Assembly: GCA_017455585.1 (NCBI GenBank)
Contig: JAFSZU010000113.1
Span: 1-32,361, forward strand
Direction: 5' to 3'
From: Bacteroidaceae bacterium
GTDB lineage: Bacteria; Bacteroidota; Bacteroidia; Bacteroidales; Bacteroidaceae
Length of the DNA: 32,361 nucleotides
Every line of letters starts with the position of its first letter. Position 1 is the first letter of the stretch. The translations under genes were made by a program, and so were the position numbers. Under the pieces are notes generated by a model. The model was not told the DNA's origin. It saw only the letters and a list, made by a program, of their open reading frames with translations, and ran no database searches. This document shows, in pieces, positions 8,031 to 16,005 of the stretch.

Positions 8031-8337
8031 GAAACCACAGATTGCACTGATTACACTGATTAATGATTCCACTGTCGGAAGCTTTATACACCACAGATTA
8101 CACAGATTTCACGGATTTCATGTCCTTTGGTAATCAAATTTCGATCTAATATTTCACAGATTCCTGAGCAGCACACGACCCAAATGCTGACTGTTTGTGG
8201 TCGAAATCAGCATGGCGTTTCGCTCTGGAATCTGTGCGCTCGGCTCGAAGAGACGCTTCACACTTGAAGAAATGATGAACAAAATCGATGCCGGCACCCA
8301 GAAAAGAATCCGTGTGATCTGTGAAATCTGTGGTTTA
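8031..8337. repeat. Inverted-repeat-bounded intergenic element, copy 1
   Basis: Non-coding. The left arm (8089-8117, caccacagattacacag...) is complementary to the right arm (8307-8336, aatccgtgtgatctgtg...), and a further left copy of accacagatt lies at 8034-8043. The interior carries block A (8119-8129, catgtcctttg), block B (8155-8174, cacagattcctgagcagcac) and block C (8252-8271, gacgcttcacacttgaagaa). Blocks A and B recur in the element at 29759-29973 and block C in that at 28081-28241. The right arm ends one base before the DUF3737 stop codon. Confidence 0.65.
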
Positions 8338-9195
8338 TTATGGTCGGGGGTGGGTCTCTATGATTTCGCAGTTGGCGGGCTGCTTGATGTGCTCGTCGAT
8401 GGTGATGCGGCCGATGCTGTCGGCCACGATGCGGCCGCTGACGGGGTTCTTCACCTCGGTGATGCTGCCGCGGATGGTGGCGTTGATGTCTGTGCTGTCC
8501 TCGAAGGCACGGTCCGAGGCGGGGTCGAAGGTGCAGTCCTCCAGCGTGAGGCCGTCGATGTAGCACAGGGGCTGCTCACCCCCGATGTGGCAGCGCACCA
8601 GCCGCAGATTCTTGCTGTGCCAACCCAGGTACTCGCCGTCGAGCACGGAGTCATAGATGGTCACGTTCTCCGTCTCCCAGAAAGCATCCTTGGTGACGAT
8701 GTGGGCGTTGCGGATCACGGCGTTGCGTACATACTGGAAGACGTATTTCGAGTCACTGTCGAGGCCGTCCACATCCACATCCTCGCAGAACATGAAAGGA
8801 TAGGTACCCTCGTGCAGACGCACGTTCCTTATCTTTACATCGCGCACGCGCCAGAACGTCTCGTCGGCATCGTTCAGCTGCACGTTCTCCAGCGTGAGGC
8901 CCCGCATCTCGCGGAAAAACTTGGGCGCATCAATGATGCAGTCGCGCATCACCATGTCGTTGCTGTACCAGATGGCAGAGCGCGAGCCCACCTCGAAATA
9001 GCAGTTGGTGATGAGGCTCCCATCGACATGCCACCAGGGATATTTCCCGATGAAGTGGCAGCGGTCGGCCTCGATGCGCTGGCAACATTTGATGCCGCTC
9101 TCGCCCTCGGTGATGGTTACATTCTCCAGTCGTGTGTCATGGATGGCGAACAAGGGCCGCTCGCCTCCGAAACTTTGGTTCTTGATGTGTTGCAT
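8338..9195 (-). CDS. DUF3737 family protein (right-handed beta-helix)
   Basis: A 285-residue protein matching the DUF3737 family from its first residues (QSFGGERPLFAIHDTRLENV). It is built of short repeating turns with V-x-I/L and C-x-F/I patterns, for example ADRCHFIGKYPWWHVDGS and NCYFEVGSRSAIWYSNDM, as expected of a pectate-lyase-like beta-helix. No signal peptide is evident, so it is probably cytoplasmic. The biochemical role of the family is unknown to me. It starts 36 bases after the end of the first AmpG-like transporter gene, so it may share that transcript. Confidence 0.85.
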   Translation of the reverse strand: MQHIKNQSFGGERPLFAIHDTRLENVTITEGESGIKCCQRIEADRCHFIGKYPWWHVDGSLITNCYFEVGSRSAIWYSNDMVMRDCIIDAPKFFREMRGLTLENVQLNDADETFWRVRDVKIRNVRLHEGTYPFMFCEDVDVDGLDSDSKYVFQYVRNAVIRNAHIVTKDAFWETENVTIYDSVLDGEYLGWHSKNLRLVRCHIGGEQPLCYIDGLTLEDCTFDPASDRAFEDSTDINATIRGSITEVKNPVSGRIVADSIGRITIDEHIKQPANCEIIETHPRP

Positions 9196-9231
9196 AGTTA
9201 GTGTGTTTATCTGTGGGATCGTGTGCTTCCT

Positions 9232-10500
9232 TTATTCTTGCTTGCCATAGGCTGGGTCTATGCGGATCATAGCAGAGACGGCGAAGGTGACGAGGCAGCA
9301 ACCCATGACCCACCAGAAGAAGTTGATGTAACCCAGGGCCTCACAGATATAGCCGGCAAACATGCCGGGCACTAACATGCCGGCATATTGAATGGCCGTG
9401 CAGATACTCAGGACCGAAGTACTCTTCTGGCCGATGGCAAAATAGACGAGGAAGAGAGAACAGGCCGTGAAGCCGAAACCGTAGCCCAGCTGCTCGATGA
9501 AGAAGCAGGTGCCGACAATCCAGAGGTTCGTTACTTGCGTGATACTCAGATACACATAGACCAAATCGGGCACAGAGATACTGAGCACCATGGGCCATAG
9601 CCAACGCTTGAAGCCGTGGCGGTTCACGCATATGCCGCCGACGATGCCGCCAACAAGCAATCCCACCACCCCCAGAATGCCTGTGAGGACACCCATCTGT
9701 TCATTGGTCATGGCCAAACCGCCATTGGCGAGGGTGTCCTTGAGGAAGGGAGTGGTCATCATATTCAGTTGTGCCTCGGGAAAGCGGAAGAGGAAGATGA
9801 AAAGGAGGGCCGACATCAGATGGGGCTTGCGGAAAAAGACGCGGAAGGTATCCAACAGGTCATTGGCCACCTCGCGGGTGCTCAGATGCACACGTGCCGG
9901 TGCTTCTGTCTTGGGAACTCCCGCGAAATTCCAGATCGTAATGCCCATGAAAAGCACAGACATCACCAACAAGGCTATCATCCATGACGTAGTGACAGGG
10001 AGACCATAGTGATTGGGGTTCATCAGCACGCCCGCCAGCGCCACAATGGCAAACTTGGCAATCACCATGCCCACTCGATAGAAGAAATTTCGAATGCCCA
10101 CATAGAGTGATTGCTCCGGAGGTGTCAGAGCAATGACATAGAAACCATCTACAGCTACATCATGAGTGGCACTGCTGAATGCGATGATGAAGAACAGTGC
10201 CAACAACGCTTGCAGCCAGAAGGCCGTATTCAGCAAGAATGCACAGAGGGCGAAACCACAGCAGATAACCACCTCCATGGTGAGAATCCACCAACGTTTG
10301 GTCTTGAACGAATCAATGAACGGACTCCAGAGGAATTTGAACACCCAAGGGAGTTGCAGCCACCCGATATAGAATGCCGCCACATCTTTGGTGATGCTCA
10401 TGTCAAGGAGAAGGAACATGGAGATCATGGTGACGAGTTGATTGGGCAGTGCCTCGGCCAAATAAGTTGTTGGCACCCAGGCGTAGGGCTTATGTTGCAT
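9232..10500 (-). CDS. MFS transporter, AmpG-like
   Basis: A 422-residue, about 12-segment inner-membrane transporter. The early motif WLQLPWVFKFLWSPFID and the segment ATHDVAVDGFYV (about residues 110-125) fit the AmpG/PAT branch of the major facilitator superfamily, which imports anhydro-muropeptides or acetyl-CoA in other organisms. In Bacteroidales such proteins often serve cell-wall recycling; that substrate is inferred, not shown. The gene lies 76 bases downstream of a second, diverged AmpG-like gene with the same N-terminal layout, so the two look like tandem paralogues, and 36 bases upstream of DUF3737. Confidence 0.8.
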   Translation of the reverse strand: MQHKPYAWVPTTYLAEALPNQLVTMISMFLLLDMSITKDVAAFYIGWLQLPWVFKFLWSPFIDSFKTKRWWILTMEVVICCGFALCAFLLNTAFWLQALLALFFIIAFSSATHDVAVDGFYVIALTPPEQSLYVGIRNFFYRVGMVIAKFAIVALAGVLMNPNHYGLPVTTSWMIALLVMSVLFMGITIWNFAGVPKTEAPARVHLSTREVANDLLDTFRVFFRKPHLMSALLFIFLFRFPEAQLNMMTTPFLKDTLANGGLAMTNEQMGVLTGILGVVGLLVGGIVGGICVNRHGFKRWLWPMVLSISVPDLVYVYLSITQVTNLWIVGTCFFIEQLGYGFGFTACSLFLVYFAIGQKSTSVLSICTAIQYAGMLVPGMFAGYICEALGYINFFWWVMGCCLVTFAVSAMIRIDPAYGKQE

Positions 10501-10563
10501 AATGGAGAATGAAGAATGAAAAATGAAAAATGAAGAATGGAGAATGAAAAATGGAGAATGGGA
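10501..10563. repeat. GAATGAAAAATGAA-type short repeat tract
   Basis: A run of variants of gaatgaaaaatgaa and gaatggagaatg fills the 76-base gap between the two AmpG-like genes. No hairpin or promoter box was seen. A similar pattern on the opposite strand occurs at about 500-535. Confidence 0.7.
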
Positions 10564-10576
10564 ATAGTGAGGGGAG

Positions 10577-11836
10577 TTATTCTTTTTGAGGGAGACGGAC
10601 TATGCGGCGCATGCTGATGTAGGCCAGCAGCCAAGCGGGCAGGGCCAGTAACGCATCGATGGCAAAGAATTGTTCAAAGCCCCAGAGGGTTACGAGCCAG
10701 CCGGAAGCGGCCATGGCGGGCAGCATGACAAGGGCGATGAGAGGGACGTAGAGATAGTTGACAGTGTCTGCGTAGCGGTCGTCAAAGAGGCGACGCAGGA
10801 TGGGCGCACAGGCATTCAACCCGAAACCAAAGCAGAGTTGGGCCGTGGCTGTGGCCGTGCAGAGCCACAATAAGTTAGAGGGCGGGAACTGTGTCATCAG
10901 CCAATAGACCACGGGTGAGAAGCCGATGGCAAAGATCATAAGTCCCTCTCTCATCTCCTTTCTCTCACCTCTCATCTTTGTCATCAATCTGTGCCCCAGA
11001 ATGAGTCCCACAGAGAACGCGATAACACCCACCGTTCCTTGTGCCAGACCGATGTCCTGTAGAGAGCATCCCAGCCCACCCTCACTGGGCGACGCAAATA
11101 AATAAAGTACGCGCGCGTGAAAGAGCAGTGCCTGGGGCAGGAGGAGGAAGAAAAGAGATGAGAGATGAGAGATAAAAGAGGAGGGAGGAGGGAGGAGAGA
11201 AGGCTGTGCTTGGCAGTCTCTTATCTCTAATCTCTCATCTCTCATCTCTTCTCTTCCTCTCACCGCCCACATATTCCACAGCAACAGTAGCAGATAGACA
11301 CCTGCCAACAGATAGACGGCCAGGCTCCAAGAGCGTGCAAAGACATGAGGATAGTTACGGAAGAGCACCTCAAAGGATCCCACCGCCACAATCATGACGC
11401 CGTATGTGAGGATGACTGCCGCCTGAGTGAAGGACATCCTGGCGACACGGTAGAACCGCTGCAGTGGACGGCGTAACCGTTGCTGATAGAACATCTGTGA
11501 CACCAGTTCGTGCCATGCAGATAACACACACAGTACAAACAGGCACAAAAGGACCCATTCCCTGCGGTTTGTGCGGGCTGTGAAAACAAAAGCCAGCGTC
11601 ACCAAACAGAGCAGTGAGGTCACTTCTGCGCATCGGAGCTGGGCCGCATAGTGTCCCCATCGCTGCAACGGTCGGCGCACCCATGACTTCATCACCCACG
11701 GCAAAGTGAGTAAGGCACAATAGAGTGTACTCATGCCCCATCCCAGTCCCAACTGGAGAAACATCAAAAGTGCCACGAAAGTGATCATGGCACTGGGGAT
11801 GGCCTCGGCGGCGAACAAGGTGGGGAGCCACTTCAT
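10577..11836 (-). CDS. MFS transporter, diverged AmpG-like, with repeat-derived loop
   Basis: A 419-residue membrane protein paralogous to the neighbour at 9232-10500: both begin with an (A)EA(L/I)P segment followed by L-LPWV at the same place (about residues 12 and 45). It has 10-12 hydrophobic segments. The signature charged motifs are weaker than in its neighbour, so the substrate may differ. About residues 197-227 are not transporter-like: they are encoded by an inverted repeat of gagatgagagatgag units (11155-11248) placed in frame between two membrane segments. Another ctctcatctc tract lies at about 10947-10975. The gene follows proS after 125 bases of repeats. Confidence 0.75.
   Translation of the reverse strand: MKWLPTLFAAEAIPSAMITFVALLMFLQLGLGWGMSTLYCALLTLPWVMKSWVRRPLQRWGHYAAQLRCAEVTSLLCLVTLAFVFTARTNRREWVLLCLFVLCVLSAWHELVSQMFYQQRLRRPLQRFYRVARMSFTQAAVILTYGVMIVAVGSFEVLFRNYPHVFARSWSLAVYLLAGVYLLLLLWNMWAVRGREEMRDERLEIRDCQAQPSLLPPPSSFISHLSSLFFLLLPQALLFHARVLYLFASPSEGGLGCSLQDIGLAQGTVGVIAFSVGLILGHRLMTKMRGERKEMREGLMIFAIGFSPVVYWLMTQFPPSNLLWLCTATATAQLCFGFGLNACAPILRRLFDDRYADTVNYLYVPLIALVMLPAMAASGWLVTLWGFEQFFAIDALLALPAWLLAYISMRRIVRLPQKE
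11155..11248. repeat. In-frame inverted repeat of GAGATGAGA units inside a transporter gene
   Basis: Bases 11155-11180 are complementary to 11218-11248 with few mismatches, around a 37-base purine-rich loop. The block lies wholly within the coding region of the AmpG-like gene and is read without a stop, giving an arginine/glutamate-rich stretch and then a serine/proline-rich stretch. Confidence 0.7.
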
Positions 11837-11837
11837 C

Positions 11838-11960
11838 AGTTGAAAGTTAAAAGTTGAAGGTTGAAAGTTTGAGGGTTAAAAGTTGAGAGTTTGGCTGGCA
11901 CACAGCCTTCATCTTTTGCGGGAAATAACTTTCAACTTTTAACTCTCAACTTTCAACTTA
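11838..11960. repeat. AGTTGAAAGTT repeats in inverted arrangement after proS
   Basis: Bases 11838-11869 (agttgaaagttaaaagttg...) and 11928-11960 (its approximate reverse complement) form two arms around a 58-base interior that itself holds ggct/agcc (about 11891-11905). The block fills the gap between proS and the transporter gene and could act as a terminator-like hairpin for proS. Confidence 0.65.
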
Positions 11961-11961
11961 C

Positions 11962-13443
11962 TTAATAGGATCGGGCAATGAGCACGCGGTACTTGGCGGG
12001 CTTGCCGCTGACCATATCGGTGCCGGGTGTCTGCTCGAAGGCGAAGGGCACGCAGCGGATGGTGGCCTGCGTCTCTTCCTTGATACGTGCCTCGGTCTCG
12101 GCAGTGCCGTCCCAATGGCAGAGGAAGAAGCCGCCGTCCTTCACACGTTCCTTGAACTCCTCATAGTTCTCGCATTCAAAGATATGCTCGTCACGGTACT
12201 TGCGGGCTTTCTCGAAGATGGCTGTCTGCATGTCGTCCAGCACGGCTTTCACGTGCTGGGCAATACCAGCCACAGAGCGTTCTTCCTTCTCCAAGGTGTC
12301 ACGCCGCATCAGTTCGATGGTGCCGTTCTCCAGGTCTCGGCCACCCATGACCAGTCGCACGGGCACGCCCTTCAGCTCATAGTCGGCGAACTTGAAGCCG
12401 GGACGCTTCTGGTCATTGTCATCCAACTTCACGCTGATGCCCAATGCTTTCAGCTCATCGGCAATTTCGCTCAGTTTCACACGGATGGCGTTGAGCTGCT
12501 CCTCGGTCTTGTAGATAGGGATGAGCACCACCTGCGTGGGAGCAAGTGCGGGCGGTAGCACAAGGCCGTTGTCATCGGAGTGGGTCATGATGAGGGCACC
12601 CATCAGGCGTGTGCTGACACCCCATGAGGTGGCCCAGGCATATTCGGGCTGGTTGTCCTTGTTGAGGAACTGTACGTCGAACGCCTTGCCGAAGTTCTGT
12701 CCCAGGAAGTGGCTGGTGCCGCTCTGCAGGGCCTTGCCGTCCTGCATCATAGCCTCAATCGTATAGGTGTCCAGTGCGCCGGCGAAGCGCTCGGTCTCAG
12801 ACTTCACGCCCTGCATCACGGGCACAGCCATCACCTTCTCCGCGAAGTCGGCATAGACCTGCAACATCTGGCGAGCGCGTTCCTCTGCCTCTTCGCGTGT
12901 GGCGTGGGCCGTATGTCCCTCCTGCCAGAGGAACTCTGCCGTGCGCAGGAAAAGGCGTGTGCGCATCTCCCAGCGCATCACGTTGGCCCACTGGTTGATG
13001 AGCAGTGGCAGGTCGCGGTAGCTGTGGATCCAGTTCTTGTAGGTGTTCCAGATGATGGTCTCTGAGGTGGGACGGATGATGAGTTCCTCTTCCAGCTTGG
13101 CCTCGGGATCCACCACTACGCCGTCGTGTGTCTCGTTGGTTTTCAGGCGGTAGTGTGTCACCACGGCACATTCCTTGGCAAACCCCTCCACATGTTCTGC
13201 CTCGCGGCTGAGGAAGCTCTTGGGGATGAGCAAGGGGAAATAGGCGTTCTGCACGCCCGTCTGCTTGAACATATCGTCGAGGATGCGCTGCATCTTCTCC
13301 CAGATGGCGTAGCCGTAGGGTTTGATGACCATGCAGCCGCGCACGTCGCTCTGCTCGGCCAGGTCTGCCTTGACCACCAGTTCGTTGTACCATTGCGAGT
13401 AGTTCTCGCTGCGTTTTGTCAGGTTCTTGAGTTCTTTTGCCAT
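11962..13443 (-). CDS. proS: Prolyl-tRNA synthetase
   Basis: A 493-residue class II aminoacyl-tRNA synthetase that charges tRNA-Pro. It is the short archaeal/eukaryotic-like ProS form without the bacterial editing insert, as usual in Bacteroidetes. Visible class II motifs: RPTSE (124-128), motif 2 at [16 protein letters not shown] (about 165-180) and motif 3 at [16 protein letters not shown] (about 275). The C-terminal anticodon-binding region begins near [12 protein letters not shown]. Start at 13443 with sequence [19 protein letters not shown] is typical. The promoter box at 13531-13538 lies 88 bases upstream and is divergent from the ompA-type gene. Confidence 0.97.
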   Translation of the reverse strand: MAKELKNLTKRSENYSQWYNELVVKADLAEQSDVRGCMVIKPYGYAIWEKMQRILDDMFKQTGVQNAYFPLLIPKSFLSREAEHVEGFAKECAVVTHYRLKTNETHDGVVVDPEAKLEEELIIRPTSETIIWNTYKNWIHSYRDLPLLINQWANVMRWEMRTRLFLRTAEFLWQEGHTAHATREEAEERARQMLQVYADFAEKVMAVPVMQGVKSETERFAGALDTYTIEAMMQDGKALQSGTSHFLGQNFGKAFDVQFLNKDNQPEYAWATSWGVSTRLMGALIMTHSDDNGLVLPPALAPTQVVLIPIYKTEEQLNAIRVKLSEIADELKALGISVKLDDNDQKRPGFKFADYELKGVPVRLVMGGRDLENGTIELMRRDTLEKEERSVAGIAQHVKAVLDDMQTAIFEKARKYRDEHIFECENYEEFKERVKDGGFFLCHWDGTAETEARIKEETQATIRCVPFAFEQTPGTDMVSGKPAKYRVLIARSY

Positions 13444-13530
13444 ATTTTTGCACGGCTTTGCCGTAGTTTAATGTTTAAAGTTTAAGGTTTAATGAGGGCT
13501 GTCGTAGGCCCTTATTTGCCATTTTGGGCG

Positions 13531-13538
13531 CAAAGTTA
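13531..13538 (-). promoter_or_regulatory. -7 promoter box of proS
   Basis: On the minus strand this reads TAACTTTG, an exact TAnnTTTG match, 88 bases before the proS start codon. Confidence 0.55.
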
Positions 13539-13603
13539 GTGAAATATCGTGAAAGAGGTGCATTATTTTTGTTGTTTTTGTAATCTGTTTGGGAGAAAAT
13601 AGC

Positions 13604-13611
13604 TACTTTTG
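13604..13611 (+). promoter_or_regulatory. -7 promoter box of the OmpA-type lipoprotein gene
   Basis: TACTTTTG matches TAnnTTTG and lies 54 bases before the start at 13665. TTTG copies at 13577-13580 and 13588-13591 flank the usual -33 distance (spacers of 23 and 12 bases), neither ideal. Confidence 0.55.
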
Positions 13612-13664
13612 CACCGGAAAACAATCACTCAACACTATTAACCCATTTTAAACACACACAAACT

Positions 13665-14387
13665 ATGAAAGGATTGAAGTTTTATGCAGTGGGCCTCTGC
13701 GTCGCTCTGCTCATGAATTCCTGTGGTGCCAGCAACGCTACGAAAGGTGGTCTGATTGGTGGCGGCGGTGGTGCTGCTCTCGGTGCTGCCCTCGGCGCAC
13801 TCATTGCTCACAACTCCGGCAAGGGTGCCATCATCGGTGGTGCTGCCGGTGCTGCCTTGGGAACCGCTGCCGGTATTCTCATTGGCAAGAAGATGGACAA
13901 GGCCAAGGCTGCTGCCCAGCAGGTGGCTAACGCCCAGGTGACAACCACTACCGATGCTAACGGCTACGAGGCCGTGAAGGTGACATTTGACAGCGGTATC
14001 CTCTTCCAGAGTGGCAAATCTGTTCTCAACGCTACAGCACAGAGCTCACTGACCAACTTTGCTCAGAACGTGCTCCTGCAGAACACCGACATGAACGTGG
14101 GCATCGTAGGCTACACCGATAACGACCCCTGGAAGGGTAAGACCGCAGAACAGAGCGTGGCTGCTAACCAGCAACTCTCTCAACAGCGCGCCACTGCTGT
14201 CAGCAACTTCCTCAAGAGCAAGGGCGTGACCGGCAACCAAATCAAGGAAGTGGCCGGTCTTGGCGAGAGCAATCCCGTGGCCGACAACAGCACCGCTGCC
14301 GGCAAGGCTCAGAACCGCCGCGTTGAGGTCTATCTCTATGCCAGCGACGAGATGATCAAGGCTGCCCAGGCAGGCACACTCCAGTAA
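13665..14387 (+). CDS. OmpA-family lipoprotein with glycine-zipper segment
   Basis: A 240-residue outer-membrane lipoprotein. The signal ends at a lipobox-like LLMNSC with cysteine at about residue 20. Residues about 29-76 are a glycine zipper (GGLIGGGGGAALGAALGALI and GAIIGGAAGAALGTAAG), able to pack in or against membrane. The C-terminal part (about 105-227) is an OmpA-type peptidoglycan-binding domain with VGYTDND and NRRVEVYL. It probably ties the outer membrane to the cell wall. The strongly biased codon use (GGT, GCT, AAG, CTC) suggests high expression. It has its own promoter, is divergent from proS, and converges on mtgA with a shared hairpin. Confidence 0.92.
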   Translation: MKGLKFYAVGLCVALLMNSCGASNATKGGLIGGGGGAALGAALGALIAHNSGKGAIIGGAAGAALGTAAGILIGKKMDKAKAAAQQVANAQVTTTTDANGYEAVKVTFDSGILFQSGKSVLNATAQSSLTNFAQNVLLQNTDMNVGIVGYTDNDPWKGKTAEQSVAANQQLSQQRATAVSNFLKSKGVTGNQIKEVAGLGESNPVADNSTAAGKAQNRRVEVYLYASDEMIKAAQAGTLQ

Positions 14388-14400
14388 AGACATAGCGACA

Positions 14401-14450
14401 CAATAAAGAAACGGGGGGCAACCACAATGGCTGTCCCCCGTCTCTTATTG
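14401..14450. terminator. Bidirectional terminator between convergent genes
   Basis: Bases 14411-14419 (acggggggc) pair with 14433-14441 (gtcccccgt) around a 13-base loop, and caataa (14401-14406) pairs with ttattg (14445-14450) to lengthen the stem. It stands between the ends of the plus-strand ompA-type gene and the minus-strand mtgA gene, whose stop codon lies inside the outer stem. Confidence 0.75.
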
Positions 14451-15122
14451 TGACAAATTCCTCATTTGCCTCAGAATCCAAGTTTGCCGTTTCAACATGT
14501 AAGGCGAAGGTTCCTTGCTGCTGAAGCGCAGTGGGTTGGGCAAGGTGGCAGCAACGAGTGCGCACTGGCGGCGGGTGAGGTCGCGGGCAGTACACTGGAA
14601 ATGCCACTGCGCCACTGCCTCGGCACCGTAGATACCGTCGCCCATCTCAATGGAGTTCAGATAGACCTCCATGATGCGATCCTTGCTCCAGATGAGCTCA
14701 ATGAGTATGGTGAAATAGGCCTCCAGTCCCTTCCGGATCCATGAGTGCCCCGGCCAGAGGAATACGTTCTTGGCTGTCTGCTGGCTGATGGTGCTGCCAC
14801 CACGCTGCCGCTTCCCCGCCTTATTTTCCTTGATAGCCTGACCTATGGCATTAAAATCAAAACCGTTATGCTTGCGGAACAATTGGTCTTCGCTGGCCAT
14901 GACGGCCAGAGGCAAGTCCGTCGATATCTCCTCCAACGGAACCCAGTGATGACGCAACCGAACGTGTTCGCCACGACTCATCTGTTGCACGCATCGAATC
15001 ACCATCAGCGGAGTGAATGGTACAGGTAGCCAACGATAGACCACCACTGTCAGAATGGTGGAGATGAAGAATGCCACCACCGTCCATTGCAACCCCTTCT
15101 GTATTCTCTTGAGCCATTTCAT
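14445..15122 (-). CDS. mtgA: Monofunctional peptidoglycan transglycosylase
   Basis: A 225-residue GT51 glycosyltransferase that polymerises lipid II into glycan strands at the inner membrane. One N-terminal membrane segment (about residues 10-33) is followed by the GT51 motifs: [12 protein letters not shown] (about 78-89, catalytic glutamate), [13 protein letters not shown] (about 107) and the later [20 protein letters not shown] (about 145-165). It lacks a transpeptidase domain, so it is the monofunctional type. Its start overlaps the stop of the DUF1460 gene by 4 bases (ATGA), showing translational coupling. Confidence 0.95.
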   Translation of the reverse strand: MKWLKRIQKGLQWTVVAFFISTILTVVVYRWLPVPFTPLMVIRCVQQMSRGEHVRLRHHWVPLEEISTDLPLAVMASEDQLFRKHNGFDFNAIGQAIKENKAGKRQRGGSTISQQTAKNVFLWPGHSWIRKGLEAYFTILIELIWSKDRIMEVYLNSIEMGDGIYGAEAVAQWHFQCTARDLTRRQCALVAATLPNPLRFSSKEPSPYMLKRQTWILRQMRNLSQ

Positions 15123-16000
15123 TTCATCCTAATCACTCTCACCCCCAACTGTGTGGGATGTTGTTTCATGTAGTCGAAGAGTGTCATGGGCTCCAGCACC
15201 ACGCGCTTGTGTATCTGGCTGGCATTGAGCAGATGCAGACGGCCGTCTGTACCCCAGACAGCCAATCCCAGATGGGAGACATCCAGCCCCTCCTTCTTGG
15301 TCACGATGGCCAGGATGTCACCATCTTGAATGGCAGAGAGCTCTTTGCGCGAACGGTTGAGGAAGCGGCGTGGCACGTAGCGCATCGTCTGCCCGTTCAC
15401 GCGTTTCTCATTGGCTTTGATTTGCTGCAGGGCCGTTGCATCACCTTTGAGCATCGGGTAACGGTCTGGATGCTGGCTCATGTAGGTGCAGTTCAGCGTC
15501 TGCGACTCTACAAATGGATAGAATGCGCCGCGGCTGTCCTTGTCCTTTCCCTTGATTTCCTGCACGATGCCCATGGCTTCGTTGCTCCGTATCCACTCGC
15601 TGAAGTAGTGGTTGCGAGAGGCGTAGCCGTCCAATTGGCCGTCGCGATAGCGGATGCGTTCCAGATTCCGGCAGAAATCCGTGAAGCTGGTACTGTGCTG
15701 CTTTGTCGTCAGCACCAATGCCACCACATTCTCCACCAATGTGGTGCAATCCAGTTCGCGCAGGTTCACCGCCAATTCCTCCTTGGCGTTCACCTCCAGC
15801 GTCTTGCCCACGTAGGGGCGGTTCAAGAGCTGGTTGGCGTAGAAAAGCATCAGGTTCTCGCCTACGGGTTGGCGCGCTCCTTTCTTCAAGAGGGTGACAA
15901 CTCCGGTGCTGTCTGACTTCTGATAGGTAACAGCTGCGGCTCTTGTGGGTACAAGAGCCAGCAGTATAAGGATGAAAGATGTGCAGAGGGATTGCTTCAT
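15119..16000 (-). CDS. DUF1460 / N-acetylmuramoyl-L-alanine amidase-like protein
   Basis: A 293-residue exported protein with a signal peptide (about 1-23, ending TRAAA). It matches the DUF1460 family of NlpC/P60-like fold: [14 protein letters not shown] carries the likely catalytic cysteine (about residue 90), and [12 protein letters not shown] near the C-terminus carries the likely histidine. Family members are thought to cleave peptidoglycan peptides or act as amidases. Coupling with mtgA and the upstream GH36 gene (5-base gap) suggests a periplasmic envelope function. Activity is inferred. Confidence 0.85.
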   Translation of the reverse strand: MKQSLCTSFILILLALVPTRAAAVTYQKSDSTGVVTLLKKGARQPVGENLMLFYANQLLNRPYVGKTLEVNAKEELAVNLRELDCTTLVENVVALVLTTKQHSTSFTDFCRNLERIRYRDGQLDGYASRNHYFSEWIRSNEAMGIVQEIKGKDKDSRGAFYPFVESQTLNCTYMSQHPDRYPMLKGDATALQQIKANEKRVNGQTMRYVPRRFLNRSRKELSAIQDGDILAIVTKKEGLDVSHLGLAVWGTDGRLHLLNASQIHKRVVLEPMTLFDYMKQHPTQLGVRVIRMK

Positions 16001-16005
16001 ATCAA

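Noticed and set aside
8197-9201. 334-codon open frame on the plus strand opposite DUF3737
   Set aside because: Shadow of the DUF3737 gene, with a product rich in V, D, A and H and no family resemblance.
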